From assembly GCA_003567255.1 (NCBI GenBank), contig PWZW01000311.1, positions 1 to 15,213 on the forward strand: DNA of 15,213 bases, written 5' to 3'. The notes below the pieces were generated by a model that had not been told where the DNA came from, did not search any database, and saw only the letters and a program-made list of their open reading frames with translations. This DNA is from Puniceicoccaceae bacterium. GTDB lineage: Bacteria; Verrucomicrobiota; Verrucomicrobiia; Opitutales; Coraliomargaritaceae. Position numbers and translations under genes: made by a program. Positions 1 to 5,828 of this stretch are shown one piece after another (within the stretch, counting starts at the first letter, position 1; each line of letters begins with the position of its first letter).

Positions 1-70
1 CGGCCAACAGTTCTCCGTCCATAAGGCGGCACAAATCATAGAGCAGATCGCTGAGCATACTGACCTGTAA
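1..70. other. Possible coding edge, orientation undecided
   Basis: Two short open frames run off the left edge. On the plus strand a frame from position 2 stays open to a TAA at 68-70 and would be the last 22 residues of a protein with an amphipathic-looking end (AAQIIEQIAEHTDL). On the minus strand an ATG at 58-56 opens a frame that also leaves the window (MLSDLLYDLCRLMDG), with a weak AGG five bases before it. Codon use does not separate them. I recognise neither, and only one can be real. Confidence 0.3.
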
Positions 71-83
71 GCTCTTAAATAAT

Positions 84-232
84 TGGCGGAGAGCAAGGGA
101 TTGGGTTGGCGCGTGCGCCAAGTCCTTCGGACCGCACAATATGCGCCCCATCTCCGCTTCGCTACGTCAAACCCTCTCCGAGGGTTCGCATCTCCTCTCT
201 CAAACCGCGCTTTCCGCGGCTGCGCCTTGAAA
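84..232 (-). repeat. 149-bp tandem repeat, distal copy, tRNA-Ser-linked
   Basis: This is the copy farther from the tRNA-Ser gene. It differs from the proximal copy at two bases only (A141 versus G290 and C215 versus T364). Read on the minus strand, the direction of tRNA transcription, it ends with CTCTCCGCCA, the same ten bases that end the tRNA. The first 19 plus-strand bases match the tRNA 3' end at 17 positions. The unit is packed with short inverted repeats, including GGCGC/GCGCC at 109-120 and ACCCTC/GAGGGT at 171-185. Open frames through the repeat pass from one copy to the next and look incidental. It is probably a structured trailer RNA or duplicated tRNA tail rather than coding sequence. 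Confidence 0.9.
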
Positions 233-381
233 TGGCGGAGAGCAAGGGATTGGGTTGGCGCGTGCGCCAAGTCCTTCGGACCGCACAATGTGCGCCCCAT
301 CTCCGCTTCGCTACGTCAAACCCTCTCCGAGGGTTCGCATCTCCTCTCTCAAACCGCGCTTTCTGCGGCTGCGCCTTGAAA
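233..381 (-). repeat. 149-bp tandem repeat, proximal copy, abutting tRNA-Ser
   Basis: This copy begins directly at the CCA end of the tRNA-Ser gene, so any tRNA transcript lacking a terminator would read straight into it. The period is exactly 149: TGGCGGAGAG occurs at 84, 233 and 382. Besides the tRNA 3' tail at its end, the unit carries on the opposite strand a stretch starting GAGGGTTCG (about 329-350) that resembles the T-arm and acceptor part of the same tRNA. On the minus strand the hairpins include CGCACA-T-TGTGCG (296-284) and AACCCTC-GGA-GAGGGTT (336-320). Known parallel: the distal part of the E. coli tyrT operon has tandem repeats that each contain the tRNA-Tyr 3' end. Confidence 0.9.
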
Positions 382-471
382 TGGCGGAGAGAGAGGGATT
401 CGAACCCTCGGTGGAGTTTCCCCCACACGTCCTTTCCAGGGACGCACAATCGGCCACTCTGTCATCTCTCC
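382..471 (-). tRNA. tRNA-Ser (anticodon GGA)
   Basis: The minus strand folds as a complete 90-nt serine tRNA with an encoded CCA. The acceptor stem is GGAGAGA paired with TCTCTCC, and the discriminator base is G. The anticodon stem is CGTCC/GGACG around the loop CTGGAAA, giving anticodon GGA, which reads UCC and UCU. The variable arm is long (GTGGGGGAAACTCCAC), as expected for a class II tRNA, and the T-arm is GAGGG-TTCGAAT-CCCTC. No terminator separates its CCA end from the tandem repeats below it. Confidence 0.97.
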
Positions 472-696
472 TTCCGAAGCCCTTGAGCAAATGGGCTCAA
501 TTTCTAGGGTCAATCCATTTATCGGATTTTTCGAAGGTATATATTTGAGGAGTCAGGTGCGCTTTTCTTTGCCGAAGCTCCGAGCCTCTTCACCATTAAA
601 GAGACTGGTGGAACGCTTGCTTGTGCCGGAACCACACGTTAACTATGCGTTCAAAATCTAGCATCCACGTCATTAGACGCACCCCCGCCGATTCCA
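472..696. other. Intergenic region between tRNA-Ser and the VTT gene
   Basis: These 225 bases are the divergent space between the minus-strand tRNA and the plus-strand membrane protein gene. I see no convincing open frame. A CACC/GGTG inverted repeat lies around 591-610. A possible plus promoter is TTGTGC near 631 followed after 17 bases by TATGCG, but the match is poor. I could not identify a clear tRNA promoter. No Shine-Dalgarno-like sequence precedes the VTT start codon. Confidence 0.5.
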
Positions 697-1413
697 ATGA
701 GACCACAAAAACAGCAAGCTGATAATGCCGAAGCGGTGGGCGCGCCGCGCCCACAGTTTTTGGGCTACCGTCAGATTAGCTTTGCCCTGGTGCTCCTGGC
801 TGGATTGGTCGGTATTTTTATCCTCTCGCGACAGGGGATTGACTGGCGGGGCTATCTGGAGGCGGTTCCCCGTGAGGTGCGCTTTCTCTTTTGGCCAGCA
901 ATGGCGGTTTTGCCGCTTTTCGGCTTTCCCATCACCGCGTTTTACTTGGGCTTGGCTTTGCTTTTTCCCACTTGGATGGCGCTCACGCTGGGTCCGTTGT
1001 TTCTTGGAATCAATATGGGCCTCGGCTACTGGCTCGGCCACTCCGTGTGGAAGGGGTTCACGCTGAAAATGATTCGAAGGTATTTTCCGGGGTTTGAGGG
1101 GCTGAGTGAGCTCAATGCTTTTCGTAGCGTGGTCCTTATCCGCGCCATTCCAGGGACGCCCTATGTCCTTCAAAACTACGTTTTTGGGGCGCTGGGCGTA
1201 CCATTTTATATTTATATCTTTTGCTCGGTACTTATTCAGTCAGGCTACCTCGCGGGCTTTGTACTGACGGTCAATGGGGTACTCAACGAGCAACCCATCA
1301 TCGCTGTGTTTGGTCTGCTGTTCATCGGTATCGGTATTTTGCTCACTCACCGGCTGCTGAAACATAATCTAAGCGAAACGGAAAAAGCCTTGATTCAAGG
1401 CGATCGCTCTTAG
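697..1413 (+). CDS. VTT/TVP38-TMEM64 (DedA-like) integral membrane protein
   Basis: This 238-residue inner-membrane protein has an N-terminal transmembrane helix at about residues 26-44, after a polar lead. The VTT core at about 62-194 includes a proline- and glycine-rich hydrophobic stretch (FGFPITAFYLG) and the family signature RAIPGTPYVLQNYVFGALG (149-167), with R149, P152, P155 and N160. A last helix lies at about 199-220. VTT/DedA proteins are membrane proteins, several of which are linked to lipid flipping or envelope homeostasis and proton-dependent physiology; the substrate here is unknown. The ATG at 697 has no visible Shine-Dalgarno, and I found no GTG or TTG alternative in the codons just upstream. 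It is monocistronic and convergent with the downstream protease gene. Confidence 0.85.
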   Translation: MRPQKQQADNAEAVGAPRPQFLGYRQISFALVLLAGLVGIFILSRQGIDWRGYLEAVPREVRFLFWPAMAVLPLFGFPITAFYLGLALLFPTWMALTLGPLFLGINMGLGYWLGHSVWKGFTLKMIRRYFPGFEGLSELNAFRSVVLIRAIPGTPYVLQNYVFGALGVPFYIYIFCSVLIQSGYLAGFVLTVNGVLNEQPIIAVFGLLFIGIGILLTHRLLKHNLSETEKALIQGDRS

Positions 1414-1445
1414 GGCTCGGGCGCGGCCTACTGAGCGGCCGAGCC
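1414..1445. terminator. GC-rich hairpin between convergent genes
   Basis: GGCTCGG (1414-1420) pairs with CCGAGCC (1439-1445), and a short CGC/GCG stem adds inner pairing. It starts immediately after the stop of the VTT gene and lies 27 bases below the end of the convergent protease gene. There is no T-tract on either side, so it could be a bidirectional attenuating hairpin rather than a textbook intrinsic terminator. Confidence 0.4.
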
Positions 1446-1472
1446 AAGAACCGCGCGAGGCGGCGAGCAGCC

Positions 1473-2321
1473 CTAGCCAGCGTCGTTGCGACCGACGCTC
1501 ATCAAACGTTCACTAAGGGCGTTCAACGCCCCCTCATGCGCTTTGCGCTGCGGATCGTAGCGCTCCAAGAGTGCCCAAAAGCGGGAAGAGTGATTGAGTT
1601 CACGCAGGTGCGCGAGCTCGTGCAGAATTACGTAATCAGCAAGCTCGGGTGGCAGAAGGACCAAACGCCAATTCAGGGAAAGTGCGCCACTCGAAGCACA
1701 GGAACCCCAACGGCTGCGCTGGTCGCGCACGGTGATGCGGGTAGGCATGTTTTCCAAGTCAAGGCGTTCTGCCTGGAAGTACACCCGGGCTGCCAAGACC
1801 TCTTTGGCAAATTCCCGAAGCGAGCGCTGGACCTCGACGGTTTCGCGGGGCCCCACCCGCGCGGAGGCGTTGACTCCGGCAAAAAGCGCTATCGCCCGAC
1901 CTTCATCCACGAAACGGTGTCGCGCTTCCGGCCGACGCGCTGCGGTGAAGAAACGAACCTCCAGGCTTTTTCCATGAGCATTCAATGAGGGATTTTTCCG
2001 CAACCAAGCGAGCGCACTCAGGGGCTTACTGACGGTGGCCACTTGCGTCTGAATCCAATCCACGTGTTGTTCGATAAAGGCGATCATCTGGCGGCGCGAG
2101 GTGCGCAGCGGACAGGTCAAAAGCAAGGCATCGGCGGACCGTACCCGCAGTCGCAAGTGCCGGGCATCCCGGCGCGGCCGCACCTGACAGTCGAACATCT
2201 GCGCTCCCCCCGCACCAAAGTCCACCCGCAGCTTTAAGCAGCCGTGCCGGGGATTCGGGGAAGGCAGCAGGCCAACCACTGCGGCCCTTGTCGAATGCCG
2301 ATCCGAAAACCCTGAAATCAT
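1473..2321 (-). CDS. YgjP/DUF45-type zinc metalloprotease
   Basis: The 282-residue protein carries a gluzincin-type site HELAH (234-238), with a further histidine at 244 in the context ELNHSSRFW. This is the hallmark arrangement of the YgjP-like, M48-related metallopeptidases, also called DUF45 or WLM-like. The block RSRWGSC (202-208) just before it is also typical. No signal peptide or membrane helix is visible, so it is probably cytoplasmic. The first 34 residues are poorly conserved-looking. The start is nevertheless supported by an ATGA overlap with the upstream mazG stop codon and by GGAGG four bases from the ATG, which points to translational coupling. Known members are widespread but their substrates are mostly undefined. 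Confidence 0.88.
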   Translation of the reverse strand: MISGFSDRHSTRAAVVGLLPSPNPRHGCLKLRVDFGAGGAQMFDCQVRPRRDARHLRLRVRSADALLLTCPLRTSRRQMIAFIEQHVDWIQTQVATVSKPLSALAWLRKNPSLNAHGKSLEVRFFTAARRPEARHRFVDEGRAIALFAGVNASARVGPRETVEVQRSLREFAKEVLAARVYFQAERLDLENMPTRITVRDQRSRWGSCASSGALSLNWRLVLLPPELADYVILHELAHLRELNHSSRFWALLERYDPQRKAHEGALNALSERLMSVGRNDAG

Positions 2322-2980
2322 GCGCCCTCCACCTCAAGGGTGTCCACCAACTGCTGGGCATATCGGCGGAGCGCGCTCTCCGGATCGATCCCTTGCTCCC
2401 GGCAAGCGGCGACCAAAGTAAATAACTGTTGCCCAGCATTTGCCTCGTCCAACCCTGCACCCGCCTCAGTCACTGCGGCGGTATCGACGAAGGCGCCGAG
2501 GTCCAGCTGATGCTTTCGGGCCTGCTTATAGACGCTGCGGGCGAAGAGCAAAGCCGGCAGCACGTTGGGCATATCCTTGAAATACTTGCCCTCATGCTGG
2601 GGACCGCGTTTCCGCTCTTGCGCCTTGATCGCCTCCCACTGGTTCAAGACACCCTCGGTGTCTTTTTGCTCCGCGCCCCCGAACACGTGCGGGTGCCGCC
2701 GCACCAATTTGGCATTGATCTCTTCAGCCACGGCCTCGAAATCAAAGTGCCCGGCCTCTTTGGCCATTTGCGCATGCATCACCACCTGGAGGAGCAGATC
2801 GCCCAGCTCCTCCTCCATGTGGTCAAAGTCGAGCCGGTCAATCGTCTGGAGCACCTCGGAGGCCTCCTCAATCAAACAGTCCGCGATGGACTGGTGGGTT
2901 TGTTCAATATCCCAGGGGCAGCCGGTTTCCGGCTCGCGTAGTTGAGCGACAGTTTCGAGCAGTTTTTCAATCGAACTCAT
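2318..2980 (-). CDS. mazG: MazG-type nucleoside triphosphate pyrophosphohydrolase
   Basis: The 220-residue protein starts at ATG 2980 (MSSIEKLLETV), preceded by AGGA and GGGGA. The same frame stays open back to 3433, but that part is antisense to the neighbouring plus-strand gene. MazG hydrolyses NTPs to NMP and pyrophosphate, often acting in nucleotide-pool cleaning. The N-terminal domain is complete: GCPWD (20-24), IEEASEV (37-43), EEELGD (56-61) and KLVRRHPHVFG (91-101). The C-terminal half is shorter than in the roughly 263-residue E. coli protein. It seems to have lost the acidic metal ligands of the second MazG domain: where EExxD residues are expected there is DEANAGQQLF (178-187). It is the first gene of a two-gene unit with the protease. 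Confidence 0.92.
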   Translation of the reverse strand: MSSIEKLLETVAQLREPETGCPWDIEQTHQSIADCLIEEASEVLQTIDRLDFDHMEEELGDLLLQVVMHAQMAKEAGHFDFEAVAEEINAKLVRRHPHVFGGAEQKDTEGVLNQWEAIKAQERKRGPQHEGKYFKDMPNVLPALLFARSVYKQARKHQLDLGAFVDTAAVTEAGAGLDEANAGQQLFTLVAACREQGIDPESALRRYAQQLVDTLEVEGA

Positions 2981-3140
2981 TTCCCCATTCCTAGGCACCT
3001 GCACAGCTCCGGCGAACTTTTTCCTGATGGTTTTTCCGAAAACCGCTTTCATTCTCTCAACAGATCGAACAAAGTGGGGCTTGGAAAGCCTTGGCAGTTC
3101 AAGCAAACTGCACCGAATATTTATCAACCGAACCCGCCAT
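2981..3140. promoter_or_regulatory. Divergent promoter region of mazG and a small unknown gene
   Basis: These 160 bases separate two divergent start codons and must carry both promoters. On the plus strand TTGGCA (about 3091-3096) resembles a -35 box, but the nearest AT-rich -10 candidate (TATTTA) sits too far downstream. No convincing minus promoter was found. Both reading frames across this stretch are open, but they look like extensions of the flanking genes by chance. Confidence 0.35.
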
Positions 3141-3587
3141 ATGCCAAAAATCGATATCGAAACCGTAAAACTCGTCCTCCAACGCAACGAACCTGATGTC
3201 CGTAAAATTGCCGGGATTATGGAGGAGCTGAACCTTGAGTTGAAAGCAGAGGAAGAGGAGAAAAACGCCCGACCTCCGGCCATCAAGAAACAGTTTTGCT
3301 TCCTCCTCTCCGATCCTGACGGAACGTATAAGGATAAAGACATGGTCGGCTGGGTCGTCCAAATCCCGGAGGATGACAGTCCGGCAACCGCGCCGGAACG
3401 AGTGGTCAGCGCCGCCAACGAATTCAACTCCACACCAAAAGGTCAGCGCATGGTCCTGGAAACCATCGGCGAGGCCTGCGAAATGGTTTCCCCTCGCATT
3501 TTCAAGGAGCATAAAATCTGGGTGAAAACCAAAATGCCGATCCAAGCCCTCCCCCTGCCCAACAAAATGCCTCCCCCTAAAGCTTAA
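3141..3587 (+). CDS. Conserved-looking small protein of unknown function
   Basis: I do not recognise this 148-residue soluble protein. It starts with a helical, charged segment (MPKIDIETVK...MEELNLELKAEEEE, residues 1-40). A mixed region follows with GWVVQIPEDD (70-79) and a likely second helix near 84-117. It ends with a basic, proline-rich tail (about 130-148) containing PLPNKMPPPKA. There is no signal peptide and no membrane segment. The frame is open back to an ATG at 3027, but the residues before MPKIDIE are low-complexity and overlap the divergent mazG promoter, so ATG 3141 is preferred. Neither start has a Shine-Dalgarno. The gene ends 40 bases before metF with no terminator between. 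Confidence 0.72.
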   Translation: MPKIDIETVKLVLQRNEPDVRKIAGIMEELNLELKAEEEEKNARPPAIKKQFCFLLSDPDGTYKDKDMVGWVVQIPEDDSPATAPERVVSAANEFNSTPKGQRMVLETIGEACEMVSPRIFKEHKIWVKTKMPIQALPLPNKMPPPKA

Positions 3588-3595
3588 GGTCTTTA

Positions 3596-3624
3596 CATAT
3601 CATCATATCACGATACGTTGATAT
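3596..3624 (+). promoter_or_regulatory. ATATCA/TGATAT operator-like cluster before metF
   Basis: CATATCA occurs twice in direct repeat (3596-3602 and 3604-3610), followed by TGATAT at 3619-3624. ATATCA at 3605-3610 and TGATAT at 3619-3624 make an inverted repeat with an 8-base centre. The cluster ends three bases before the metF ATG. Iterated boxes of this kind suggest a binding site for a methionine-pathway regulator, but the regulator is not in the window and the assignment is inference. Confidence 0.4.
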
Positions 3625-3627
3625 ATT

Positions 3628-4545
3628 ATGAAGTTAAGTTTTGCCAAGCCGGCCACGGGTCAAGCACCGCTGCTCTCCTTTGAATTTTTTCCACCCAAGG
3701 ATGAGAAAGCGGCGGAACAGCTTTTGGAAACGGCGGAAGCCCTGAGCGAGTTTGCGCCGGATTTTGTATCGATCACCTACGGTGCGGGCGGTGGCACGCG
3801 AAGCCGCACCCTGGAGTACACGAAGCGGCTCTCAAATCAATTTGGATTCCGTGTGCTGCCGCACCTGACCTGCGTCGGGCACACCCGGGAAGAGTTGATC
3901 GAGATTATCCACGATTTCAAGGCGGCTGGCTGCACTCAAATCATGGCCTTGCGCGGGGATGCACCGAAGGGAGCCACTGAGTTTGAACAGCATCCGGGAG
4001 GTTTTCGCTACGCCAGCGATCTGGTGCGGTTGATCCGCGAAGTTTATCCGGAATGCACCATCGGTGTGGGCGGCTATCCGGAGGGACACCCCGAAGCCCC
4101 GGACCTTAAGACGGATTTGGAAAACCTCAAAATCAAGGTCGATGCCGGGGCTGACTTCATCACCACCCAGCTTTTTTACGACAATGCCGACTACTTCCGC
4201 TTTGTCGAAGCCTGCCGTGCAAAGGGCATCCACATCCCGATCGTACCGGGGTTAATGTCAATCCTCTCCCGCGCTCAGGCCAAGCGCTTTTGCAAACTCT
4301 GCGGCGCGGCCATCCCACAAGCGCTGGACGAGGCACTCGCGGCAGCGGAAGCAAACGGAGACCCGGTCGAAAACGTCGGGGTGGATTGGACCTTAGCGCA
4401 GCTCAAAGCCCTGCTGAAAGCGGGCATCCCCGGGGTGCACCTCTACATCCTCAACCGCTCGGCCCCGGCGCAGCGGCTGCTCAACATGCTGCGCGAGAGC
4501 GACGAAGGTGCCGCATTTTTGAAAACGCACCCATGCCAGAGCTAA
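3628..4545 (+). CDS. metF: 5,10-methylenetetrahydrofolate reductase
   Basis: MetF reduces methylene-THF to methyl-THF using FAD and NAD(P)H and so feeds methionine synthase. The 305-residue length matches the bacterial family. Visible signatures are SFEFFPPK (17-24), with the catalytic Glu19 equivalent to Glu28 of E. coli; SITYGAGG (48-55); HLTCVG (79-84); MALRGD (106-111), with the flavin-site aspartate; IGVGGYPEGHPEA (145-157); and TTQLFYD (179-185), with the conserved glutamine. The start is the ATG at 3628, which lines up with family N-termini. No Shine-Dalgarno lies before it and the operator-like cluster touches it, so the mRNA leader may be very short. The last 13 bases overlap the next gene, implying translational coupling. 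Confidence 0.97.
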   Translation: MKLSFAKPATGQAPLLSFEFFPPKDEKAAEQLLETAEALSEFAPDFVSITYGAGGGTRSRTLEYTKRLSNQFGFRVLPHLTCVGHTREELIEIIHDFKAAGCTQIMALRGDAPKGATEFEQHPGGFRYASDLVRLIREVYPECTIGVGGYPEGHPEAPDLKTDLENLKIKVDAGADFITTQLFYDNADYFRFVEACRAKGIHIPIVPGLMSILSRAQAKRFCKLCGAAIPQALDEALAAAEANGDPVENVGVDWTLAQLKALLKAGIPGVHLYILNRSAPAQRLLNMLRESDEGAAFLKTHPCQS

Positions 4546-5753
4546 GTCAGGACCAAGCTTCCAGCCCCCCACGGAAAACACCCGTTACCGTATTGAGCGG
4601 CTTTTTAGGCTCAGGCAAAACGACCCTGCTCAACCATATTTTACGCGAAGCGAACGGCACCCGCTACGCCGTACTCGTCAACGACCTCGGAGAGGTCAAC
4701 ATCGACGCCGCACTGATCAAAGACTCGGTCAAACAGATGGGCACTGCGATCGGTGGCGTCGTCGAACTAACCAGCGGCTGTATTTGCTGTTCCATACAAA
4801 CGGAACTGATAGATGCCCTTGAGGAAATTGAGGAAAAGCTCAAACCCGACCATATCATTATCGAAAGCACCGGTGTGGCCGAGCCAAAGTCGGTTTTGCA
4901 GACCCTCTACGGAGGCAATGTCATGGGAACTTCGCCAAGCGACTTTCTCGAAGTCCGCAACATGATCACACTGATCGACGCGGCCTTCTTTGCACAAATG
5001 GTGACAGAAGCGAGTACCCAAAAGCAAAAACGTAAATGGATACTGGAGGGCGATCCGCGGCGACCGCTTAAAGAACTGCTACTGGAGCAGGTCGAATGCG
5101 CCGATGTACTCCTATTGAACAAAACGGATACGGTCTTGCCGGAAACCGTCGATCAACTCGGGAGTTACCTGAGAGGGCTGAACCCGCGCGCAGAGTTGAT
5201 TTGCAGTGAATTTGGTAAAGTCGATTGCCCCACGCTGATGCACAAACCACGCTTCGACCTCGACGAGACCCTGGCCTCTGCGAGTTGGCGCAAGGAAATC
5301 ATCTTCCACCTTGAGCACAGTGCCCCCACCCTTCAACCCGGCTCGGCGGGCAGCATCCACAGCTCGCACCACCACCACGAAGCCTACGGCTTAAAAACCT
5401 TTTTGTACGCCGCGCGCCGCCCCTTTGTGGAAAAGGAACTCCTGGCGGTTCTACGCAAAGGACTCCCCGGCGTGGTGCGCGCCAAGGGTTTTTTCTGGAC
5501 CATCGACAAGACCGACCACGTTGGCCTCGTATCCATCGCAGGAGACATCATGCGCGCTGATTACCTTGGCAAGTGGTGGCAGGTATTGATTGAGACAGGC
5601 GAAGCGGCCATGGATGACCTCCCCGACCTCGTCCGCAACACCTGGGACCCAAAAACCGGCGACCGCCGCCAAGAACTCGTCTTCATTGGTATCGGCATAG
5701 ATCCCACCCAAATCCGGGCAAGCCTCGACGCCTGCCTCGCCCCGGGGGCGTAG
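4533..5753 (+). CDS. CobW/COG0523-family metal-handling GTPase
   Basis: This 406-residue G3E-family GTPase probably acts as a metallochaperone for zinc, cobalt or another divalent metal. It has Walker A GFLGSGKTT (23-31), the metal-binding CxCC motif as GCICC (82-86), ESTGVAEP (111-118) and the guanine-specificity motif NKTD (196-199). A histidine cluster, HSSHHHH (276-282), follows before the C-terminal CobW_C domain (about 286-400). The start at 4533 is 13 bases inside the end of metF. An upstream in-frame ATG at 4290 would add residues that are only the shifted frame of metF. Pairing with metF suggests metal supply to a methionine-pathway enzyme, but the metal cannot be read from the sequence. 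Confidence 0.93.
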   Translation: MPELSQDQASSPPRKTPVTVLSGFLGSGKTTLLNHILREANGTRYAVLVNDLGEVNIDAALIKDSVKQMGTAIGGVVELTSGCICCSIQTELIDALEEIEEKLKPDHIIIESTGVAEPKSVLQTLYGGNVMGTSPSDFLEVRNMITLIDAAFFAQMVTEASTQKQKRKWILEGDPRRPLKELLLEQVECADVLLLNKTDTVLPETVDQLGSYLRGLNPRAELICSEFGKVDCPTLMHKPRFDLDETLASASWRKEIIFHLEHSAPTLQPGSAGSIHSSHHHHEAYGLKTFLYAARRPFVEKELLAVLRKGLPGVVRAKGFFWTIDKTDHVGLVSIAGDIMRADYLGKWWQVLIETGEAAMDDLPDLVRNTWDPKTGDRRQELVFIGIGIDPTQIRASLDACLAPGA

Positions 5754-5769
5754 TCCAAGAACAATTCAG

Positions 5770-5801
5770 AAAAAAGCGGCAGTCTCCCGGGAGACTGCCG
5801 C
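5770..5801 (-). terminator. Intrinsic terminator of the porin gene
   Basis: A perfect 26-base palindrome (5776-5801; arms GCGGCAGTCTCCC and GGGAGACTGCCGC) is followed on the minus strand by six T residues (5775-5770). It begins 28 bases after the porin stop. On the plus strand it lies 22 bases after the COG0523 stop but lacks a T-run, so it is a strong terminator for the porin and perhaps a weak one for the metF operon. Confidence 0.93.
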
Positions 5802-5828
5802 TGATTGATTCAAATAAACTTTATTCGC

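Noticed and set aside
84..381. CRISPR array
   Set aside because: Only two adjacent 149-bp copies with no unique spacers; this is a tandem duplication linked to a tRNA.
84..471. Integrated genomic island at the tRNA-Ser gene
   Set aside because: tRNA-end duplications suggest att sites, but there is no integrase or mobile cargo between the copies, only 149-bp units.
83..548. Several 95-126 residue open frames through the repeats, both strands
   Set aside because: They arise because the 149-bp unit is not a multiple of three and is GC-rich; their protein repeats simply copy the DNA repeat in shifted frames and one runs through the tRNA gene.
3027..3140. Longer start of the 148-residue protein
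   Set aside because: The extension lies in the mazG promoter region and looks unlike the rest of the protein; ATG 3141 is more economical, though not proven.
2981..3433. N-terminal extension of MazG to 371 residues
   Set aside because: The added residues are serine-rich antisense of the divergent gene, while MSSIEK at 2980 has a good Shine-Dalgarno and matches MazG N-termini.
4290..4532. Upstream start of the COG0523 gene inside metF
   Set aside because: Encoded residues are a shifted-frame shadow of metF; the family begins close to the Walker A motif, in line with ATG 4533.
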